A stretch of DNA of 37,092 nt from the NCBI GenBank assembly GCA_012519705.1, contig JAAYPR010000032.1:1-37092 (forward strand). The letters run 5' to 3'. Positions 27,173 through 36,227 of the stretch are shown here, piece after piece. The number at the start of each line of letters is the position of its first letter. Position 1 is the first letter of the stretch. The notes below the pieces were generated by a model. The model was given only the letters and a program-made list of their open reading frames with translations. It searched no databases and was not told the origin of the DNA. The position numbers were made by a program, and so were the translations under genes. The stretch is from Campylobacteraceae bacterium (GTDB lineage Bacteria > Campylobacterota > Campylobacteria > Campylobacterales > Campylobacteraceae).

Positions 27173-27954
27173 TAGAACTAAGCAAAAAGCTTCTTAGACT
27201 AGTTGGCAGAACCAACGCTAAACACGCCATGATAGAAGATGGCGACAGAGTTTTGCTAGGGCTAAGTGGCGGAAAAGATAGCTTAGTTTTAGCTCATATT
27301 TTAAATCATTTCAACAAAGTAAGTCCAACAAATTGGACTTACAAAGCCGTTACCATCGACTACGGTATTGGGCAAGATTTTTCATATCTTCTAAACCATA
27401 CAAAAACTCACGGCATCAACTACGAGGTAGTTCACACAAATGCTTTTGAGATAATGCAGGAAAAAAATAGAAAAAACACTACAATTTGTAGCTTTTGTGC
27501 CAGGATGAGAAGAGGACATCTCTACACTTACGCACTTGAAAATGGATTTAATAAATTAGCTTTAGGACATCATTTAGATGATGCGGTAGAGAGCTTTTTT
27601 ATGAATTTCACATATAATGGGGCTTTAAGAACCCTAGCACCTAAATATAGAGCAGAAAACGGGCTTACTATAATAAGACCTTTAATTTACGCAAGAGAGC
27701 GTCAAATCATGGACTGTACTACAAAAAACGAGTTTGAGGTTTTAACAGATGAGATGTGTCCTGCTTATAAACTAAAAGAGAAAATGCCAAAGGCAAGAGC
27801 AGAAGCAAAAGAGCTTTTAGCAGGATTAGAGAGTGCTAATCCTAAGCTTTTTGTCTCTTTAAAAGCCGCTTTTGAAAATATCCATCTTGATACGTTTTTT
27901 TATGAAAATTTAGACGATATAAAAGATAAAATTTCACTAAATTTGAAAGATTAA
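27169..27954 (+). CDS. ttcA: tRNA 2-thiocytidine synthase TtcA
   Basis: Thiolates cytidine 32 in certain tRNAs using an iron-sulfur cluster. The 261 residues hold the PP-loop GLSGGKDSLVL (SGGKDS near 33-38), CSFC near 107-110 with MRRG following, and the LGHHLDDAVE segment. A further Cys lies in DEMCPAYK. It overlaps mtnN by 4 bp (ATGA). Its stop shares the palindrome TTAA with the stop of recO on the other strand, so there is no room for a terminator between them. Confidence 0.94.
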   Translation: MIELSKKLLRLVGRTNAKHAMIEDGDRVLLGLSGGKDSLVLAHILNHFNKVSPTNWTYKAVTIDYGIGQDFSYLLNHTKTHGINYEVVHTNAFEIMQEKNRKNTTICSFCARMRRGHLYTYALENGFNKLALGHHLDDAVESFFMNFTYNGALRTLAPKYRAENGLTIIRPLIYARERQIMDCTTKNEFEVLTDEMCPAYKLKEKMPKARAEAKELLAGLESANPKLFVSLKAAFENIHLDTFFYENLDDIKDKISLNLKD

Positions 27955-28568
27955 AACCCTTCTAAAACTACTCTATAAACTCTCTCTATCTCTTCATCGC
28001 TAAAATTTAGAGCTTTATTGGTTGTAAAAAGTTCAGTTAATAGCTCTTTTTTAAACCCGCTTTGTTTTATACAGTTTTCATGAGCTGGCAAAAACGCTCT
28101 TGCTAAACTAACTCTACTCTCTTCTATAAACTCATCACATAAAAAACAAAACCACTCTTTGTGAAGTCTGCCTTCAAATTTAAGGAGTTTTATATAGGCC
28201 TCTATAAAAAGTCTTTTTGCATTTTGTCTTTGAAGCCTTGTGGCACACTCATCAAGTAGCTCAAAGTAAAAAACATCAACTTCTTCTAAATCTTTCAGGT
28301 GGTTATAAAAAAGCCTGATAAATTGCTGCCAAAAAAACAGTTTATCTCTATCAAGTAGCCATTTAAATCCAAGATGCATTGTGTTTATAAGTCGAGGCAT
28401 AAAATTTACAGAATGCTCAAGCTCAAAGTCAAGCTTATAGCCTATGGTGATTTTGGAGTGTCTTGCACCATAAAAACGGTAACTTTGAATTAAATTTGAG
28501 TTTGTTAAAATGTGAACTATACAGTCTTCATCTCTAACTTTTTGAACTCTTAAAATATAGCCTTGCAT
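27951..28568 (-). CDS. recO: DNA repair protein RecO
   Basis: Loads RecA on SSB-coated DNA in the RecFOR pathway. The 205 residues start MQGYILRVQKVRDEDCIVHI, the RecO OB-fold opening, followed by a helical domain with several cysteines (FCFLCDEF near 142-149; HENC near 164-167). The divergent epsilonproteobacterial form is short and weakly similar to E. coli RecO. The ATG has no visible ribosome site, and a TGTTATAAA extended -10 lies only about 9-17 bases upstream, so the message may begin almost at the start codon. Confidence 0.85.
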   Translation of the reverse strand: MQGYILRVQKVRDEDCIVHILTNSNLIQSYRFYGARHSKITIGYKLDFELEHSVNFMPRLINTMHLGFKWLLDRDKLFFWQQFIRLFYNHLKDLEEVDVFYFELLDECATRLQRQNAKRLFIEAYIKLLKFEGRLHKEWFCFLCDEFIEESRVSLARAFLPAHENCIKQSGFKKELLTELFTTNKALNFSDEEIERVYRVVLEGF

Positions 28569-28576
28569 TTTTGAAT

Positions 28577-28582
28577 TTTATA
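28577..28582 (-). promoter_or_regulatory. Candidate -10 box for recO, very close to the start codon
   Basis: On the minus strand the stretch reads TGTTATAAAATTC, an extended -10 (TG, one base, TATAAA). The hexamer ends 8 bases before the recO ATG, so a start 6-8 bases downstream would put the mRNA 5' end at or near the ATG. Confidence 0.4.
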
Positions 28583-28664
28583 ACAAACTAAATTTAAATT
28601 AGATAAATTTAACTAAAAATACCGATTCTTTATAAAGAAAAAGAAAAGATAAGGAAATTTAGGG

Positions 28665-28670
28665 TATAAT
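28665..28670 (+). promoter_or_regulatory. Candidate -10 box for accD
   Basis: TATAAT in TTTAGGGTATAATGC lies 27 bp before the accD ATG, in the 129-bp divergent region shared with recO. It likely drives accD-rlmH-dksA and onward. Confidence 0.6.
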
Positions 28671-28697
28671 GCTTTTATTTTATTGTGAGGTGGTAAA

Positions 28698-29732
28698 ATG
28701 AATTTTGGAGATATTTTTTCAAAAATGAGAAGGAAACAAGCAGCTCCTGGTGAAGCTCCAACACATTGGGTCAAATGCCCAAAGTGCCACTCTTTGATGT
28801 ACTATAAAGAGGTAGAAGCTTCTTTTAACGTCTGTCCTAAGTGCGGTCACCATATGAGAATTTCTGCTATGGAAAGAATTGAAATTTTAGCTGATGAGGG
28901 GAGTTTTGTTGAGTTTGATCTTAATTTAGAACCAACAGATCCTTTGAAATTTGTAGATAGAAAGTCTTACAGAAAAAGAATTAGCGAAAATGAAGAAAAA
29001 ACTGGAAGAAAAAGTGCTGTCATAAGTGGTGAAATAATGATAGAGGGAATTCCAACTCAAATCGTTGTTTTTGACTTTGCTTTTATGGGCGGCTCGCTCG
29101 GTTCAGTTGAGGGTGAGAAGATAGTTAGGGCTGTGAAAAGATGTATAGCGAAAAATCAACCTTTAGTAATCGTAAGTGCGAGTGGTGGTGCTAGAATGCA
29201 AGAAAGCACATACTCTTTAATGCAGATGAGCAAAACTTCAGCAGCTATCAAAAAACTAGCTGAATATAAAATCCCATTTATCTCTGTTTTAACTGACCCA
29301 ACAATGGGCGGAGTTAGTGCATCTTTTGCTTGGCTTGGAGATATAATAGTAGCTGAACCAGAAGCACTTATTGGTTTTGCTGGACAAAGAGTTATAAAAC
29401 AAACCATCGGTGCAGATCTTCCAGAAGGGTTTCAAAGATCTGAGTTTTTACTAGAGTGCGGTTTAATAGATGGGGTAGTTGCAAGAGGGGAGCTTAAAAA
29501 ATATCTAAGTGATATGCTTGAGCTTTTAGGTGCGACTAGACTTGAAAAAAAGCAGAAAAATCTTTTTGCAGAGCCTGAAAAAGGGCATATCGAGCAGATA
29601 GAGCAGGTTAGACCTGTAGCTGCTTTGGAAGAGCCAAAAGAAGAAACCAAGGCTGTTGAAAACAAAGATTTGGAGATAGAGGAAGCTATCGTAGAAGAGA
29701 TAGAAGACTCATCGAAAGAAGAGCAAAAATAA
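28698..29732 (+). CDS. accD: Acetyl-CoA carboxylase carboxyltransferase beta, long acidic tail
   Basis: Transfers the carboxyl group from biotin to acetyl-CoA together with AccA, making malonyl-CoA. The N-terminal zinc ribbon is complete (C27, C30, C46, C49). The crotonase-like core follows, with GGSLGSVEGEK, VSASGGARMQE, PTMGGVSASFA and FAGQRVIKQT. The core ends near residue 288, but the protein runs to 344 with a Glu/Lys-rich tail (…EEIEDSSKEEQK), so it exceeds the usual length of about 280-300. TGAGGTGG precedes the ATG, and rlmH starts on the next base after the stop. Confidence 0.96.
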   Translation: MNFGDIFSKMRRKQAAPGEAPTHWVKCPKCHSLMYYKEVEASFNVCPKCGHHMRISAMERIEILADEGSFVEFDLNLEPTDPLKFVDRKSYRKRISENEEKTGRKSAVISGEIMIEGIPTQIVVFDFAFMGGSLGSVEGEKIVRAVKRCIAKNQPLVIVSASGGARMQESTYSLMQMSKTSAAIKKLAEYKIPFISVLTDPTMGGVSASFAWLGDIIVAEPEALIGFAGQRVIKQTIGADLPEGFQRSEFLLECGLIDGVVARGELKKYLSDMLELLGATRLEKKQKNLFAEPEKGHIEQIEQVRPVAALEEPKEETKAVENKDLEIEEAIVEEIEDSSKEEQK

Positions 29733-30185
29733 GTGGAAATTTTAATCTACTCTATCGAAAAAGTAAAAGATGGTTTTACTGATGATATAGATAGGTATAT
29801 TAAAATGTCAAAAAATTATGCATCAATAAAAGAGTATAATTTTTTTAACAACAAAATTGCCAAAGCTCAGTCAAAGTCCAAAGAAGAGTCTCTAAGGGCT
29901 TATGATGAGATTTATGAGTCAAAAATAGATGGTTTTTCTGTAGGGCTTGATGAGCGTGGGGAGATGCTTGATAGCTTGGAATTTGCTGATTTAATAGCTG
30001 GCAAAAATAAAGTTTCATTTTTTATAGGTGGTCCGTACGGACTGAGTAACGACTTTAAAAATAAAGTGGATAGGGTTATAAGTTTGAGCAGACTTACTTT
30101 TGCACACAAAATTGCAAAACTAGTTTTGTATGAGCAAATTTTTAGAGCTCTTACTATAAATGCAAACCATCCATACCACAAGTAA
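29733..30185 (+). CDS. rlmH: 23S rRNA (pseudouridine1915-N3)-methyltransferase
   Basis: Small SPOUT methyltransferase that modifies pseudouridine 1915 of 23S rRNA on assembled ribosomes. GTG start directly abuts the accD stop. The 150 residues show the knot region VGLDERGEMLDSLEFADLI (near 71-89), FFIGGPYGLS (near 96-105), and the end HxxxHKI-type segment LTFAHKIAKLVLYEQIFRA. Length and motifs match the family. Confidence 0.95.
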   Translation: MEILIYSIEKVKDGFTDDIDRYIKMSKNYASIKEYNFFNNKIAKAQSKSKEESLRAYDEIYESKIDGFSVGLDERGEMLDSLEFADLIAGKNKVSFFIGGPYGLSNDFKNKVDRVISLSRLTFAHKIAKLVLYEQIFRALTINANHPYHK

Positions 30186-30194
30186 AGAGGGAAG

Positions 30195-30548
30195 ATGAAA
30201 AAGAGTGATTTGGAGTATTTTGAAACAATACTCAAAGATAGAAAAGAACAAATCATAAAAAATATAAACGACTCTGTAAGCGAGATAGATGAGTTAAGAA
30301 GAAATGGTGCGGTTGATGAATTTGATATCGCAAGTATAACGGCTGACTCGGATTTAGGTTATTCTTTGGGAGCTAAACAGAGAAATGAGCTAAGAGAGAT
30401 AGAATCTTCTCTTTTAAAGGTGAAAAATGGCACTTATGGTATATGTGAATCGTGCGAGGAAAACATTAGTATGGCACGCTTAAAAGCAAAGCCTAATGTA
30501 AAACTTTGTATAACTTGTCAAGAACTTTCTGAGAAAAATTTAATTTAA
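30195..30548 (+). CDS. dksA: DksA/TraR-family transcription regulator
   Basis: Binds the secondary channel of RNA polymerase and tunes rRNA and amino-acid gene transcription, often with ppGpp. The 117 residues hold a coiled coil (about 10-70, with the acidic EFDIAS near the tip) and a four-cysteine zinc finger: CESC and CITC in the C-terminal third. C. jejuni Cj0125c is the orthologue by position. It lies 9 bp after rlmH with AGAGGGAAG ahead of the ATG. Confidence 0.93.
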   Translation: MKKSDLEYFETILKDRKEQIIKNINDSVSEIDELRRNGAVDEFDIASITADSDLGYSLGAKQRNELREIESSLLKVKNGTYGICESCEENISMARLKAKPNVKLCITCQELSEKNLI

Positions 30549-30558
30549 GGGGGTAGTT

Positions 30559-31560
30559 GTGAGATTAAAGCATTTTTTGGTTTATTCGATTATATATATA
30601 GGTTTAGTTGGCATTATCGCTTTTGTTCAAAACGCATCTAGCTATACTATAACTTTATTAGGCATAGATATGACTTTGCCAATTGCACTATGGTATATTC
30701 TTCCAGTTGCTGTTTTTGCCTTGTTGGCAACTCTTCACATAATTTGCACAAGACTTAAGGTGTATAAAAACAAGCAAGCAGTAAAAAGCGATGCCGATAT
30801 CTATAAAGAGTATGCAAAAGAGATACTTTTAGGGGTTGAAACGGATAAGGAGTTCAAAACTGACATTTTTCAAATTTCAAATGATGTGACTAAATTTTTA
30901 TCCCCTTGGCATGATAACTCAGTAGAGATAAAAAATGGTGAGATAGCTGAGATAATATCAATGCTTGAAAAGCTTAATAACGGCGAGATTGTAGATCTTA
31001 AAAAATACAGACTAGCACCGAATAATCCGCTAGTAATAGAAAATGAGTTTAATAAACTAGAAAAAGATAGCTCTTACGCGGCTACCATCTTAAAAGGTAA
31101 AACTTCTCTTGATGATGAGTTAAGTAGCACTGCTTATGATGTGCTTTTAGAAAATGCTACATATAGCGAAATCAAAAGCTATCCGTTTGAAATAACAGAG
31201 ATAGAAGCTGAAATTTTAGTGGATAGATATATTAATGATGAGAGTTTTGAGATAACAAAAAGCACTCTTTTAGAGCTTATGATGTTACTTGATTATGATA
31301 AATATGAGTTTGTAGATTTGGCAAAGGATTTAACAAATAGACTTGAACCAGAAGTTTTGATAGCTCTATTTAAGAAGTTTAAAGATCAAAAAGAGCAAGC
31401 TTCACACGCATATCTATACCTACTATATGAGTATGGAATGATGGAAGAACTTCAAGATGTTCTTATGTATAGCGATGGCGAGCAATACTATGAGTTTGAA
31501 ATCTTAAAGTATTTAAGAGATCAAGGAAAAAATGTCTCAGCATCATACTTTTTTAGATGA
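30559..31560 (+). CDS. Conserved membrane protein with LapA-like N-terminus, unknown function
   Basis: I do not recognise the full protein. GTG start at 30559 after AAGGGGG. The 333 residues begin with two membrane helices (about 6-24 and 41-64) joined by QNASSYTITLLGIDMTLP. That arrangement (NxxxYTxxLLG, then LPxALW) recalls the LapA/DUF1049 membrane hairpin. The rest is a soluble, acidic, largely helical domain, probably in the cytoplasm. A C. jejuni protein of unknown function (Cj0124c) occupies the same place between dksA and dus. The last codons overlap dus by 4 bp, suggesting coupling. A role in envelope or lipid assembly would be inference only. Confidence 0.85.
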   Translation: MRLKHFLVYSIIYIGLVGIIAFVQNASSYTITLLGIDMTLPIALWYILPVAVFALLATLHIICTRLKVYKNKQAVKSDADIYKEYAKEILLGVETDKEFKTDIFQISNDVTKFLSPWHDNSVEIKNGEIAEIISMLEKLNNGEIVDLKKYRLAPNNPLVIENEFNKLEKDSSYAATILKGKTSLDDELSSTAYDVLLENATYSEIKSYPFEITEIEAEILVDRYINDESFEITKSTLLELMMLLDYDKYEFVDLAKDLTNRLEPEVLIALFKKFKDQKEQASHAYLYLLYEYGMMEELQDVLMYSDGEQYYEFEILKYLRDQGKNVSASYFFR

Positions 31561-32477
31561 TAGATTTTAGTAACAAGCCTCTTTATTTAGCACCCTTAGC
31601 GGGATATTCTGATATCCCTTTAAGGGGTGTTGTAAAACGTTTTGGCTGCGATGTAACAACAAGTGAGATGATAAGTGCAAATGCACTTGCATTCAGAGAT
31701 AAAAAAACTTTTAAAATGCTTCAAAAAAATGAAGCCGAAACACCGTATATAGTTCAAATAGCTGGAAATGACGCTGAAATAGTTAAAAAAGCAGTTTTGG
31801 TTCTAAATGAGTTTGATTTCATAGACGGAATTGATTTAAACTGTGGCTGTCCTGCTAAAAAGATAGTAAATAACGGCTCAGGCTCATACCTTTTGAACGA
31901 TATAGATAAACTTAGAGCTATTTTAGAAACTATAAAAACTCATTCAAACAAAACTTACACAAGTGTTAAAATTCGCCTTGGATATGACAAAGATGACTCT
32001 TTAAACATAGTCAAAGCTTTAGATGAGTTAGAACTTAGCTATATAGCCATCCACGGGCGAACAAAAGCTGGTGGATATAGAACTAAAGCAGACCACACTC
32101 CTATAAAAAATGCAAAAGAGATAGCAAAAACTCCAATCATCGCAAATGGCGATATAAACGAATATAACGCTAGTGATGTGTTAGGCTATACAAAAGCAGA
32201 TGCGTTAATGATAGGTAGGGCATGCATTGGAAAGCCTTGGATTTTTTATGAGATAAAGCATTCTCAAACTATCACAAAAGAGCTTAAAAAAGAGATAATA
32301 ATATGTCATTTTGATGAGATGATAAAACACTACTCTGGGCATGGTGTAACAATTTTTAGAAAACACCTCCATCAGTACTCAAAAGGGATGGATGAAGCCG
32401 CAAATTTTAGAAATGAAATCAACACTATTAAGGATAGTGAGATTATGCGAGATAAAATAGAACAATTTTTTAGCTAA
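31557..32477 (+). CDS. dus: tRNA-dihydrouridine synthase
   Basis: Flavoprotein that reduces uridines in tRNA. The 306 residues form an FMN TIM barrel: LAPLAGYSDIPLR near 11-23, IDLNCGCPAKK near 92-102 with the catalytic cysteine C98 in the GCPA motif, then HGRTKAGGY and ANGDIN. ALMIGRACIGKPWIF completes the flavin site. The C-terminal helical domain follows. Closest in type to DusB. It overlaps the preceding membrane protein by 4 bp and ends this gene chain. Confidence 0.94.
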   Translation: MIDFSNKPLYLAPLAGYSDIPLRGVVKRFGCDVTTSEMISANALAFRDKKTFKMLQKNEAETPYIVQIAGNDAEIVKKAVLVLNEFDFIDGIDLNCGCPAKKIVNNGSGSYLLNDIDKLRAILETIKTHSNKTYTSVKIRLGYDKDDSLNIVKALDELELSYIAIHGRTKAGGYRTKADHTPIKNAKEIAKTPIIANGDINEYNASDVLGYTKADALMIGRACIGKPWIFYEIKHSQTITKELKKEIIICHFDEMIKHYSGHGVTIFRKHLHQYSKGMDEAANFRNEINTIKDSEIMRDKIEQFFS

Positions 32478-32514
32478 AATCACTAAATTTAGCACCTCTT
32501 AATCATATTTTAGA

Positions 32515-32520
32515 TAGAAT
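32515..32520 (+). promoter_or_regulatory. Candidate -10 box for gyrA
   Basis: TAGAAT in TTTTAGATAGAATAAG lies 27 bp before the gyrA ATG; AAGGAAA follows as the ribosome site. Found by eye. Confidence 0.45.
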
Positions 32521-32546
32521 AAGCGTTTAAAATTTAAGGAAATTTA

Positions 32547-35102
32547 ATGGAAAATAATCTTTTTGATGATCAAGACATTCAAGTAGTTGACGTAGAAGAT
32601 TCACTTAAAACTAGCTACCTTGACTACTCTATGAGTGTCATCATAGGTAGAGCTTTGCCAGATGCAAGGGACGGTCTAAAGCCAGTTCATAGAAGAATTC
32701 TTTACGCTATGAACGACCTTGGGGTTGGAAGTCGTCAACCTTATAAAAAATCAGCTCGTATCGTAGGGGATGTTATCGGTAAGTACCACCCACATGGAGA
32801 TACTGCTGTATATGACGCTTTAGTTAGGATGGCTCAACCTTTTAGCATGAGAATTCCAACCGTTGATGGACAAGGAAACTTCGGTTCAGTTGACGGAGAC
32901 CCAGCAGCAGCTATGCGTTATACAGAAGCTAGGATGACAACTTTAGCTGAAGAGCTTCTAAAAGACCTAGATAAAGAAACAGTTGATTTTACACCAAACT
33001 ATGATGGAAGTATGAGTGAACCAGATGTGCTTCCAGCTAGAGTTCCAAATTTACTACTTAACGGCTCAAGCGGTATCGCTGTTGGTATGGCGACAAATAT
33101 CCCACCACATAGTCTTGATGAGCTAGTTGATGGACTTTTACTTTTGCTTGAAGACAAGCATGCTAGTTTAGAGGATTTGATGGAGCATATAAAAGGTCCA
33201 GATTTCCCAACAGGTGGTGTGATATTTGGTAAAAAAGGGATAATTGACGCTTATAAAACAGGTAGGGGAAGAGTTAAGATAAGGGCTAAAACCCATATAG
33301 AAAAAAAGGGAAATAGAGATATCATCGTTGTTGATGAGCTTCCATATCAAGTAAATAAAGCAAATTTGATAGAAAAAATCGCTACTTTAGTTAAAGATAA
33401 AGAAATCGAAGGCATTAGCGAAGTAAGAGATGAGAGCGATAGAGAAGGCATGAGAATGGTCATCGAGCTAAAACGCGATGCCATGAGTGAAATAGTACTA
33501 AATCATCTTTTTAAATCAACTGCCATGGAGACGACTTTTGGCGTTATAATGCTAGCTATTGAGAACAAAGAGCCTAAAATTTTTACTCTAAAAGAGCTAC
33601 TTGAACTTTTCTTAAATCATAGAAAAACAGTTATCATTAGAAGAACTATCTTTGAACTTCAAAAAGCTCGTGCAAGAGCCCATATTTTAGAGGGCTTAAA
33701 AATCGCTCTTGATAACATTGACGAAGTTATAACTCTTATTAGAAATAGTGCTGATACCACGGTGGCAAGAGAAGGGCTGATGAGTAAATTTGCTCTATCA
33801 GAACTTCAAGCAAATGCCATCCTAGATATGAGACTAAGCAGGCTTACAGGATTAGAAAGAGACAAGCTCGAAGCTGAGTTAAAAGAACTTTTAGCAGAGA
33901 TTGAAAGACTTGAAAACATCCTAAAAAGCGAAGAGCTAATCGAAGGCATTATAAAAGATGAGCTTTTAGAAGTTAAAAACAAGTTTAAATGCCCAAGAAT
34001 AACTGAAATAGTTGATGACTATGATGATATAGATATGGAAGATTTGATTCCAAATGAAAACATGGTTGTAACTATCACCCACCTTGGATACATCAAAAGA
34101 GTTCCAAGCAAAACTTATGAGAAACAAAAAAGAGGTGGTAAAGGAAAAGTCGCTATAACAACCTATGATGATGACTTTATAGAGAACTTCTTTATCTGTG
34201 ACACTCACGATACATTAATGTTCGTGACGGATAAAGGACAACTTTACTGGCTGAAGGTTTATAGAATTCCTGAAGGTTCAAGGACAGCAAAAGGTAGAGC
34301 GGTTGTGAATTTAATAAACCTAGACCCAGATGAGAAAATCATGGCTATAATCCCGACAAATGACTTTGCTGAGAATAAATTCTTAACATTCTTTACAAAA
34401 AACGGAATTGTAAAAAGAACAAGACTCGATGAGTACTCAAACATCAGAAACGTTGGAATTAAGGCTATAAATTTAGACGAAGATGACGAGATAGTAACAG
34501 CACTTATCATAGAAAAAAGCGAGTTTGATGTAGAAAGTGATGAAGATATCGACGATAACAGCGATGTTGGCGATGAAGAAGTTGAGTCACATGGACAGAT
34601 GATTTTAGTAGCTACTAAAAAAGGTATGTGTATTAAATTTAACGTAACAGATGTTAGAGAGACTGGTAGGGTTACTAGAGGTGTTACGGCTATTAAATTT
34701 AAAGAAGAGGGTGACAGCGTTATCGGAGCAGCTGTTCTTCAAAGTGATGAGCAAGAAATTTTAAGCGTAGCAAGTAAAGGAATTGGCAAGAGAACAACCG
34801 CTGATGAGTACAGACTTCAAAAAAGAGCTGGTAAAGGCGTAATCTGTATGAAACTTACCAACAAAACAGGAGATTTAGTAGGTATCGTTATCGTTGATGA
34901 TGAGATGGATTTGATGGCTTTAACGACAAGTGGCAAGATGATAAGAGTTGATATGGAAAGCATCAGAAAAGCTGGAAGAAACACAAGCGGTGTTAAAGTT
35001 GTAAATGTGGACGGCGAAGAGGTGGTAAATATAGCAAAATGCCCAAAAGTAGATGAAGAAGATGACATAGATGATGAAACAGTAGGAGAAAACAATGAGT
35101 AA
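32547..35102 (+). CDS. gyrA: DNA gyrase subunit A
   Basis: Cleaves and reseals DNA to add negative supercoils, with GyrB. The 851 residues contain the active-site tyrosine Y125 (AAMRYTEAR), the quinolone region [13 protein letters not shown] with T86 and D90 unchanged from the susceptible C. jejuni type, and the GyrA box QKRGGKG at 527-533. The beta-pinwheel C-terminal domain follows. An acidic stretch (about 655-680: [18 protein letters not shown]) interrupts the pinwheel, and the C-terminus is also acidic ([12 protein letters not shown]). AAGGAAA precedes the ATG. It overlaps asd by 8 bp. Confidence 0.98.
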   Translation: MENNLFDDQDIQVVDVEDSLKTSYLDYSMSVIIGRALPDARDGLKPVHRRILYAMNDLGVGSRQPYKKSARIVGDVIGKYHPHGDTAVYDALVRMAQPFSMRIPTVDGQGNFGSVDGDPAAAMRYTEARMTTLAEELLKDLDKETVDFTPNYDGSMSEPDVLPARVPNLLLNGSSGIAVGMATNIPPHSLDELVDGLLLLLEDKHASLEDLMEHIKGPDFPTGGVIFGKKGIIDAYKTGRGRVKIRAKTHIEKKGNRDIIVVDELPYQVNKANLIEKIATLVKDKEIEGISEVRDESDREGMRMVIELKRDAMSEIVLNHLFKSTAMETTFGVIMLAIENKEPKIFTLKELLELFLNHRKTVIIRRTIFELQKARARAHILEGLKIALDNIDEVITLIRNSADTTVAREGLMSKFALSELQANAILDMRLSRLTGLERDKLEAELKELLAEIERLENILKSEELIEGIIKDELLEVKNKFKCPRITEIVDDYDDIDMEDLIPNENMVVTITHLGYIKRVPSKTYEKQKRGGKGKVAITTYDDDFIENFFICDTHDTLMFVTDKGQLYWLKVYRIPEGSRTAKGRAVVNLINLDPDEKIMAIIPTNDFAENKFLTFFTKNGIVKRTRLDEYSNIRNVGIKAINLDEDDEIVTALIIEKSEFDVESDEDIDDNSDVGDEEVESHGQMILVATKKGMCIKFNVTDVRETGRVTRGVTAIKFKEEGDSVIGAAVLQSDEQEILSVASKGIGKRTTADEYRLQKRAGKGVICMKLTNKTGDLVGIVIVDDEMDLMALTTSGKMIRVDMESIRKAGRNTSGVKVVNVDGEEVVNIAKCPKVDEEDDIDDETVGENNE

Positions 35103-36126
35103 AGAAAGATATAATGTTGCAGTTGTTGGTGCAACTGGTGCGGTTGGAGTCGAAATAGTTTCTATTTTAGAAGAGGTTAAATTTTCTATAAACGAACTTT
35201 ACCCACTTGCAAGTAGTAGAAGTGTTGGCGAAGTTATAGAGTGCCAAGGTAGAAAGTTTGTAACAAGAGAACTGACTGAGAGCGTTTTTGATGAAATAGA
35301 TGTTGATATAGCATTTTTTTGTGCTGGTGGAAGCATCTCAGCACACTTTGTGCCGTTTGCAGTTGAAAGCGGTGCGGTTGTTATAGATAACACAAGTCAT
35401 TTTAGAATGATGGAAGACATTCCTTTGGTTGTTCCAGAGTGTAACCCAGAGGATATTAAACTGTGGAAAGAGAGAGGAATCATCTCTAACCCAAACTGCT
35501 CAACTATCCAAATGGTTCAAGTTTTAAAACCACTTGATGATGCTTTTGATATAGAAAGAGTTGATGTTAGCACTTATCAAGCAGCAAGCGGGGCTGGCAA
35601 GGATGGAATGGATGAGTTAGTTGATGAGATGAAAGAGTTCTTTGCTTTTAGACTTGACGAGTATGAAAACAAAGTTTTCCCACATCAGCTAGCACTAAAC
35701 ATTATACCTCATATAGATGTGTTTTTAGAAAATGACTACACAAAAGAAGAGATGAAAATGGTAAATGAAACACAAAAAATCATGCACAAACATATCCCTG
35801 TTTCAGCAACTTGTGTTAGAGTACCAGTTTTAAGAAGTCATAGTGAGGCTATAACTATTAAGTTTAAAAACGATTTTGAGATAGAAAAAGTTAAAGAAAT
35901 TCTATCAAATGCACCAAGCATTAGACTATATGATGATGTAAAAAACAACATCTATCCTATGCCAATAGTTGCTTCAAACACTGATGAAACCTTTGTTGGA
36001 AGAATAAGAAGAGATAATTTTGATAGTAAAATCTTACATCTTTTCTGTGTAGCAGATCAAATCAGAATCGGTGCTGCTACAAACGCTGTGAGAATCGCAC
36101 TTAAATGGATAGAGCAACAAGACTAA
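35095..36126 (+). CDS. asd: Aspartate-semialdehyde dehydrogenase
   Basis: Reduces aspartyl phosphate to aspartate semialdehyde, the branch point for diaminopimelate, lysine, threonine and methionine. The 343 residues have the NADP loop [11 protein letters not shown] (10-20), CAGGSIS, the catalytic cysteine C135 in [10 protein letters not shown], and [13 protein letters not shown]. The 8-bp overlap with the gyrA end means it is probably translated from the gyrA message. Confidence 0.96.
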   Translation: MSKERYNVAVVGATGAVGVEIVSILEEVKFSINELYPLASSRSVGEVIECQGRKFVTRELTESVFDEIDVDIAFFCAGGSISAHFVPFAVESGAVVIDNTSHFRMMEDIPLVVPECNPEDIKLWKERGIISNPNCSTIQMVQVLKPLDDAFDIERVDVSTYQAASGAGKDGMDELVDEMKEFFAFRLDEYENKVFPHQLALNIIPHIDVFLENDYTKEEMKMVNETQKIMHKHIPVSATCVRVPVLRSHSEAITIKFKNDFEIEKVKEILSNAPSIRLYDDVKNNIYPMPIVASNTDETFVGRIRRDNFDSKILHLFCVADQIRIGAATNAVRIALKWIEQQD

Positions 36127-36180
36127 GCTTATGTCACTAGACTGTGAGTTTGTTTAAATAGCAGCTTGGTGGCTTTTGAT

Positions 36181-36210
36181 TTGACGCTCTGTTTATATGT
36201 AAAATATAAT
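36181..36210 (+). promoter_or_regulatory. Promoter of the UPF0114 gene
   Basis: TTGACG (36181-36186) and TATAAT (36205-36210) are 18 bp apart. This is one of the few places in the window with a recognisable -35. The ATG follows 17 bp after the -10. Confidence 0.6.
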
Positions 36211-36227
36211 AATTTAGAAAAAGATAT

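Noticed and set aside
29912-30256. 114-residue minus frame over rlmH and dksA
   Set aside because: It is the reverse of two well-supported genes and has no family signature.
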